This document shows, in pieces, positions 58,637 through 64,000 of a DNA stretch of 64,000 nucleotides. This DNA comes from Tenacibaculum aiptasiae (GTDB taxonomy: Bacteria > Bacteroidota > Bacteroidia > Flavobacteriales > Flavobacteriaceae): the NCBI RefSeq assembly GCF_008806755.1, contig NZ_WAAU01000024.1, forward strand, positions 1-64,000, read 5' to 3'. The position numbers and the translations under genes were made by a program. The notes below the pieces were generated by a model. That model was given only the letters and a program-made list of their open reading frames with translations, searched no databases and was not told where the DNA came from. How positions within the stretch are numbered: position 1 is the first letter of the stretch; each line of letters starts with the position of its first letter.

Positions 58637-61600
58637 ATGAAAACAAAATTCAATGGAATTTTAACGCTCTTTTTGGCGTTACTTGTTCAAATTACTTTTG
58701 CACAAGAAAGAACAATTTCAGGTGTAGTTTCTGATGAGACTGGTCCTTTACCTGGAGTTAATGTATTAAAAAAAGGGACTACTGCTGGTGTCGAAACAAA
58801 TTTCGACGGACAATATTCTATTAAAGCTAAAACTGGAGACATCCTAATATTTAGTTTTGTTGGTATGAAAACCATCGAAAAAACGGTTGGTACTGATAAC
58901 ACTATCAACGTATCTATGGCAAGCGACAATGTCCTAGATGAAGTTGTTGTAACTGCACTTGGGGTTTCCAGAGAAAAAAGATCTTTAGGATACTCTACTC
59001 AGAGTGTTAAAGGTAATTCTGTAGCAGAGAACAGAGCTACAAATGTTACAAACGCATTATCAGGAAAAATTGCCGGAGTACAAATAAAATCTTCTTCAGG
59101 TAACATTGGAGGTTCAACTAAGGTATTATTAAGAGGGAATAGTTCTATTACTGGTAACAACAATCCTCTTTATGTCATAGATGGGACTCCTATCGCTGAC
59201 ACAAACTTCAACTCTCTTGACCAACAAGTAGGGTCGGGAGGAAAAGATTATGGAAACTTAACTTCAGACCTAAACCCAGACGACATAGAGTCTATAAATG
59301 TACTAAAAGGTGGTGCAGCAACTGCTTTATATGGAGCAAGAGGTGGTAACGGTGTTATAATGATAACTACCAAAAAAGGAAAAAACAGAAAAGGAATTGG
59401 TATTACATTAAATACTAATGTTACTTTTGACAAAGTATACATTTTACCTGACTACCAAAATGAATACGCTGGTGGATACTCACAAACACTACCTACTATA
59501 GGTGGAGAAAACGCTTTAGAATATGGAGCCGATGAAAGCTGGGGACCAAGAATGGATGGAACTCCTGTTCGTCATTGGAGTAGTTGGTTACCAGGATCTA
59601 GTGATTTTGGACAAACTCGTCCTTTAGTTGCTAATCCAGACAACGTAAGAAACTTCTTTGAAACTGGTGTAACAATCTCTAATAATATTGCTTTTTCTGG
59701 AGGAAACGAAACTTCTACTTTTAGAGTTTCTTTAGGTAACACTGATCAAAATGGTATTATGCCAAACTCTACTAGAAAAGTAAATACTGTTTCTTTTAAT
59801 GGATCTCATAAATTAACAGAAAAATTAACAGCTAAAATAAGTGTTAATTATGCTAAAACTGATGTTGTAGGTAGACCTACTACAGGTTACGATTTTGCTG
59901 GAGGTAAAAACGTTGTTACCTCTTTCAATCAATGGTTCCAAAGACAATTAAACATGGATGTTTTAAAAGCGAACTATAAATCTGCAACTGGACAACCTCA
60001 ATCATGGAACATGATTAGTTCAACTAACCCAAAACCACAATACTGGGATAACCCTTACTGGATCGTAAATGAATCATATTCTGAAGATACTAGAAACAGA
60101 GTATATGGAAATGTTGGATTATCATACCAAGTAAATGATAAATTAAATGTATCAGCTACTGCTAGAACAGATTTCTATACATTTAGAATACAAGATAGAA
60201 CTGCTACATATTCTTTATCTACAGATTACTACGAAGAAAGTGTAAGAGAAGGTAGAGAAGATAACTTTGAGTTATTTGCTACTTATCAAGATAATATAAA
60301 TGACGATTTTGGATACACCGTTAATTTTCAAGCTAATACAAGATTAAATAGCTTCCATTATAACAGCGCTAGAACTAACGGAGGATTAAGTGTACCTAAC
60401 TTCTTTAACGTAAACGCTTCAAAAGATCGTCCAACTTTAGTTGATGAAAATACTAAAAGAAGAATAAACTCATTAGCCCTTTTTGGATCATTCAGTTATA
60501 AAAACATGTTATACTTAGACTGGTCTGCTAGACAAAGTTGGTCTTCAACTTTACCATTAAAGAGTAACGATTACTTCTACCCTTCTTTAAGTACTTCTTT
60601 TATATTTAGTGAATTAATAGATTCCGACATAATCTCTTTTGGTAAATTAAGAGCTGGTTGGGCTAAGATTAGACAAGATACTAACCCTTATCAGTTAAAC
60701 ACTGTATACACTACTCAAGATCCAATTGGTGATTCTCCAGCTTTCGCTGTACCTAACAGATCTAACAACCCTAACTTAGTTCCTGAGTTATTTGAAGAAT
60801 ACGAAGTAGGTTTAGAAATGAAAATGTTCCAAAACAGATTTGGTTTTGACGCAACTTATTATGACAAAACCAGTACTGACTTAATCCTTCCTTTAAATGT
60901 TAGTGGAACAAGTGGTATCACAAGTGCTTGGGTTAACGCAGGTAAAATGACCAACAAAGGGGTTGAATTAGCTGTTTACGGTACTCCTATTAAGAACGAT
61001 GACTTCAGATGGGATATTAATGTGAACTGGGCTAAAAACACCAATAAAGTTTTAGAATTAGCTGAAGGAAGTGACAACCTTTTAATTAACTCTTGGGGTC
61101 CTTCTGTAAATGCTCGAATAGGTGAAGCATATGGAGCTATTGTTACTGATGGTTTCAAATATCACGCTAATGGTCAACGTATTGTTGAAGTAGACACTAA
61201 TGGGAATTATACTTATGCTAGAGAAACTAACAAAGTAGTAGGTAATGTTACTCCAGACTTTACTGGAGGTGTAATGAACAACTTTAAATACAAAAACTTC
61301 ACTTTAGGTTTCTTAGTAGATTTCCAAAAAGGAGGAGATATATATTCAGTTAGTAATAGATATGGGGATTACTCAGGTTTAACTTCAAGAACTGCTGGTC
61401 TTAATGACAAAGGAAACCCTTTAAGAGATCCAGTTGCTAGCGGTGGTGGTATAAAAGTAGAAGGAGTTGATGTAAACGGTAACCCTGTTACAGCTTACAC
61501 GAACCCTACACAATACTTTAAGTCATTACGTGTTCGAAGAGAAAACTATGTATACGATGCTAGTTACGTTAAATTAAGAGAAGTTACTTTAGGATATTCA

Positions 61601-61801
61601 TTCCCTAAACACTTCATTAAAGGTACTCCATTCCAAGATGTAAGATTTTCTTTAGTAGGTAGAAACTTATGGTTAATCTCAAGTAACGCTCCTAATATTG
61701 ATCCAGAAGCTACGTTAGGTAGTGGTAATACACAAGGTTTTGAAAATGGTCAAATTCCAAGTACAAGGTCTATCGGATTTAATTTAAATGTAAAATTCTA
61801 A
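58637..61801 (+). CDS. SusC/RagA family TonB-linked outer-membrane protein
   Basis: 1054 residues from the ATG at 58637. An ATG 12 codons upstream is in frame, but the later one begins a proper signal peptide (FNGILTLFLALLVQITFAQ) and matches the start of the second SusC gene at 63457, including the upstream sequence AATTAATTCAAATAAT. The order is a CarboxypepD_reg-like domain (about 25-100), plug (about 110-220, with LLRGNSSITGNNNPLYVIDG) and barrel ending FNLNVKF. Imports glycans or peptides with its SusD partner directly downstream. Substrate unknown: no glycoside hydrolase is in the window. Confidence 0.95.
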   Translation: MKTKFNGILTLFLALLVQITFAQERTISGVVSDETGPLPGVNVLKKGTTAGVETNFDGQYSIKAKTGDILIFSFVGMKTIEKTVGTDNTINVSMASDNVLDEVVVTALGVSREKRSLGYSTQSVKGNSVAENRATNVTNALSGKIAGVQIKSSSGNIGGSTKVLLRGNSSITGNNNPLYVIDGTPIADTNFNSLDQQVGSGGKDYGNLTSDLNPDDIESINVLKGGAATALYGARGGNGVIMITTKKGKNRKGIGITLNTNVTFDKVYILPDYQNEYAGGYSQTLPTIGGENALEYGADESWGPRMDGTPVRHWSSWLPGSSDFGQTRPLVANPDNVRNFFETGVTISNNIAFSGGNETSTFRVSLGNTDQNGIMPNSTRKVNTVSFNGSHKLTEKLTAKISVNYAKTDVVGRPTTGYDFAGGKNVVTSFNQWFQRQLNMDVLKANYKSATGQPQSWNMISSTNPKPQYWDNPYWIVNESYSEDTRNRVYGNVGLSYQVNDKLNVSATARTDFYTFRIQDRTATYSLSTDYYEESVREGREDNFELFATYQDNINDDFGYTVNFQANTRLNSFHYNSARTNGGLSVPNFFNVNASKDRPTLVDENTKRRINSLALFGSFSYKNMLYLDWSARQSWSSTLPLKSNDYFYPSLSTSFIFSELIDSDIISFGKLRAGWAKIRQDTNPYQLNTVYTTQDPIGDSPAFAVPNRSNNPNLVPELFEEYEVGLEMKMFQNRFGFDATYYDKTSTDLILPLNVSGTSGITSAWVNAGKMTNKGVELAVYGTPIKNDDFRWDINVNWAKNTNKVLELAEGSDNLLINSWGPSVNARIGEAYGAIVTDGFKYHANGQRIVEVDTNGNYTYARETNKVVGNVTPDFTGGVMNNFKYKNFTLGFLVDFQKGGDIYSVSNRYGDYSGLTSRTAGLNDKGNPLRDPVASGGGIKVEGVDVNGNPVTAYTNPTQYFKSLRVRRENYVYDASYVKLREVTLGYSFPKHFIKGTPFQDVRFSLVGRNLWLISSNAPNIDPEATLGSGNTQGFENGQIPSTRSIGFNLNVKF

Positions 61802-61811
61802 AAAATTAAAA

Positions 61812-63338
61812 ATGAAAAAAATATTAAATATTAAGCTATTAAGTTTACTCTTAATCTCTTCTTTGCTTACAATATCTTGTAGTGATTTTAGCGAAGACTA
61901 TAGAGTAAGCCCTTTTCAAACAAGTAGTGTACCTACCTCTTATCTTTTATCTTCTGCACAAAAGGATTTAGTAGGACGATTTTTAGATATCGCAGACTAT
62001 GATGGTTTTGGATCTGCATACGCACAATATATTGCAGGAAAAACATATACTGATGAAGAGCGTGTTGAAACTGAACAAACAGGTTTCTCTAATCTTTACG
62101 CTGGTGGTATGGCTAACTTGCAAGAAATTATAAATTTAAATACAGACCCAGCTACTTCATCTACTGTGGCTGTTTCAGGAGCTAATAATAACCAAATTGC
62201 AGTTTCAAAGATTTTATTAGCTTGGTCTTTCATGAATGTATCAGATATATGGGGACACGCTCCTTATACTGAAGCTTTAAAAGGAAGTCAAAACTTTAGT
62301 CCTGCATACAATACTCAAAAACAAATTTACACAGGAATTATTACTGATTTAAAAGACGCTGGTAATTCTATTACTACTGGAACTATCCAAGGTGATTTAA
62401 TTTACAATGGAGACATGGATAAATGGAAAAAATTAGCAGGTTCTTTATTAATGAGAGCTGGTATGCGTTTATCTAATGTTGATGCGACTATGGGATCTGA
62501 TGCTTTTAATGCTGGGATGACAATTGGTTCTTTTACTTCAAATGCTGACAATGCTATTTATGCATATGCTGGTGGTGAACTGAACGGTAACCCATACTGG
62601 TTATCTTTCACAAATCAAAACAGACTTGATCACGCAGTAAGTAATACAATGGTAGACATGCTAGGAGAAAACAACGATCCTCGTTTACCTATTTATGCGA
62701 AACCTATCGTATCTGAAGCAACAACTCCTGTTGGACCAGCTGATTTCTGGGCTAAATACAAAGTATACACAGTAAATGGACAAAAATACGCTGGACAACC
62801 TTGGGGATATAGTAATGACAATGCTACTGAATTAACTGTTGAACAAGTATCTTTTGTTGGAACTGCTTTTCAAGATGAAAAAGCACCTTCTGTATTAATG
62901 TCTTTTGCAGAAGTTGAATTTTTAAAAGCAGAAGCAGTTGCTAGAACATGGATAAGTGGTGATGCTGAAACTTTTTATAAAAATGGTATTAGAGCATCAA
63001 TGGAACAATATGGTGTTGCTGCTGCTGATATAACAACTTATGTAGATACAGAACCTTTTGCTCAATACAATGCAGCTAATTATTTGAAGTCTATAACAGA
63101 ACAAAAATGGTTAGCTATGTATTTACAAGGATTAAACGCATGGGCTGAGTGGAGAAGAACTGGTTTTCCTGCTTTACAAAATGCTACAGAAGCTTCTGAA
63201 GGTAGAGCTATTCCAAGAAGGAGAGCTTATGCTCAAGCAGAGTTTGACTTAAATAAGACAAATGTAGAAGCTGCAATTGCAGCCATGGGAGCAAATAACA
63301 CTACCACTAAAGTATGGTGGGATGGTGGAAATGAATAA
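61812..63338 (+). CDS. SusD/RagB family outer-membrane lipoprotein
   Basis: 508 residues with a lipobox signal (LISSLLTISC, Cys about 23). The pattern DFSEDYRVSPFQTSS...LSSAQKDL and the C-terminal QKWLAMYLQGLNAWAEWRRTGFPAL are typical of the SusD-like group with tetratricopeptide-like helices. It forms the lid that captures substrate over SusC. Ten bases after SusC, same operon. Confidence 0.95.
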   Translation: MKKILNIKLLSLLLISSLLTISCSDFSEDYRVSPFQTSSVPTSYLLSSAQKDLVGRFLDIADYDGFGSAYAQYIAGKTYTDEERVETEQTGFSNLYAGGMANLQEIINLNTDPATSSTVAVSGANNNQIAVSKILLAWSFMNVSDIWGHAPYTEALKGSQNFSPAYNTQKQIYTGIITDLKDAGNSITTGTIQGDLIYNGDMDKWKKLAGSLLMRAGMRLSNVDATMGSDAFNAGMTIGSFTSNADNAIYAYAGGELNGNPYWLSFTNQNRLDHAVSNTMVDMLGENNDPRLPIYAKPIVSEATTPVGPADFWAKYKVYTVNGQKYAGQPWGYSNDNATELTVEQVSFVGTAFQDEKAPSVLMSFAEVEFLKAEAVARTWISGDAETFYKNGIRASMEQYGVAAADITTYVDTEPFAQYNAANYLKSITEQKWLAMYLQGLNAWAEWRRTGFPALQNATEASEGRAIPRRRAYAQAEFDLNKTNVEAAIAAMGANNTTTKVWWDGGNE

Positions 63339-63356
63339 GATTTTCTATTAAAAATA

Positions 63357-63388
63357 GACGCCTTGAGAAATTCTCAAGGCGTTTTTTT
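63357..63388 (+). terminator. Terminator after the SusC/SusD operon
   Basis: ACGCCTTGAG / CTCAAGGCGT with a five-base loop followed by seven or eight T residues. Confidence 0.95.
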
Positions 63389-63456
63389 TGTTAAAAAATT
63401 GTGTATTTAAGATAAAATTAAGACTTTAGCGACTAATTAATTCAAATAATTACATA

Positions 63457-64000
63457 ATGAGAACAAAGTTTAATGGAATTTTAACACTTTTACTAGTGTT
63501 ATTTGTGCAAATTTCGTTTGCGCAAGAAAAGACAATTTCAGGTACGGTTTCTGATGAATCAGGCCCACTTCCTGGAGTTACAGTATTAAAAAAAGGTACC
63601 ACGCAAGGTACTGAAACTGATTTTGACGGAAACTATACCATTAAAGCTAAAGTAGGAGATGTTTTAGTTTTTAGTTTTGTTGGAATGAAAAGTGCAGAAA
63701 AAGCAGTTACCAATGCCAACACTATTAATGTTGTAATGCAAAATGATAATGTATTAGATGAAATAGTTGTTGTTGGATATGGTAAAACAACTCAAAGAGA
63801 TTTAACTACTAACATTTCTTCTGTATCTGCTGAAACAGTACAAAGTGTTACTTCTGCTAATATTTCTGGTGCACTTCAGGGGGCTGCTTCTGGTGTACAA
63901 ATTACTCAATTATCAGGTGCTCCAGGTGGAGAGGTAAGAGTAAGAGTTAGGGGAGCTTCTTCTATTAATGGTTCTAACAACCCTTTATATGTTATTGATG
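63457..64000 (+). CDS. Second SusC/RagA family protein (N-terminal part, runs off the window)
   Basis: A new reading frame starts at the ATG at 63457 and stays open to the last base (about 181 residues). It has a signal peptide (FNGILTLLLVLFVQISFAQ), the CarboxypepD_reg-like domain (TISGTVSDESGPLPGVTVL) and the beginning of the plug (VRVRVRGASSINGSNNPLYVID). The first 90 residues are highly similar to the SusC at 58637, so the two probably arose by duplication. A SusD partner is expected beyond the window. Confidence 0.95.
   Translation, partial: MRTKFNGILTLLLVLFVQISFAQEKTISGTVSDESGPLPGVTVLKKGTTQGTETDFDGNYTIKAKVGDVLVFSFVGMKSAEKAVTNANTINVVMQNDNVLDEIVVVGYGKTTQRDLTTNISSVSAETVQSVTSANISGALQGAASGVQITQLSGAPGGEVRVRVRGASSINGSNNPLYVID

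Overview
The window looks like a chromosomal segment from a marine-type member of the Flavobacteriaceae (Bacteroidota), perhaps near Tenacibaculum or Polaribacter; the genus is an inference. The signs are a strongly AT-rich sequence, a type IX secretion (CHU_C/gliding) sorting domain, SusC/SusD pairs, TonB receptors with carboxypeptidase-like N-domains, a 6S-Flavo-like RNA between zapA and rny, and promoters of the Bacteroidota type (TTTG near -33, TAnnTTTG near -7).

Layout. 1-8.8 kb: the end of a T9SS cargo protein, a DinB-like protein, a secreted repeat protein behind a sigma-54-like promoter, then rny / 6S RNA / zapA / a small coiled-coil gene on the minus strand, then an M23 peptidase and a TonB receptor. 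8.8-22.1 kb is accessory DNA: mostly short, solitary, unrecognised genes separated by structured spacers that resemble gene-cassette boundaries. It includes a PKD plus acetoacetate-decarboxylase-like lipoprotein, an L-domain lipoprotein, a gene broken by one in-frame TGA, a LOG-family protein, a CDF transporter flanked by two related palindrome-plus-promoter units, HxlR regulators with visible operators, and a double-glycine-leader peptide. 22.3-26.5 kb holds a secreted hydrolase, an F420-reductase-like/HxlR divergent pair, a Crp/Fnr regulator, a SnoaL-like protein and YceI.

26.6-34.5 kb is a complete thiamine operon on the minus strand (thiS-thiC-tenI-like-thiD-thiE-thiG-thiH-unknown-thiF/rhodanese) behind a TPP riboswitch. 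Divergent from it lie a stefin/cystatin-like protein and an unknown partner. 35.5-40.6 kb carries arginase, citrate synthase, enolase and carA. 40.7-58.3 kb is the ribosomal superoperon on the minus strand: rpsL-rpsG-fusA-rpsJ, a terminator overlapping a new promoter and an attenuator-like leader, rplC through rpsN, a second terminator and promoter, and rpsH through rplQ including secY, infA, rpmJ and rpoA. 58.6-64 kb begins a glycan- or peptide-uptake locus: SusC, SusD, terminator, and a second SusC that runs off the window.

How it fits together: the housekeeping half is conserved in order. The most promising unexplained material is the 12.3-18.5 kb cassette-like region, the 23-bp-periodic palindrome array with its twin promoters, the rplC leader attenuator, and the cystatin-like and double-glycine small proteins.
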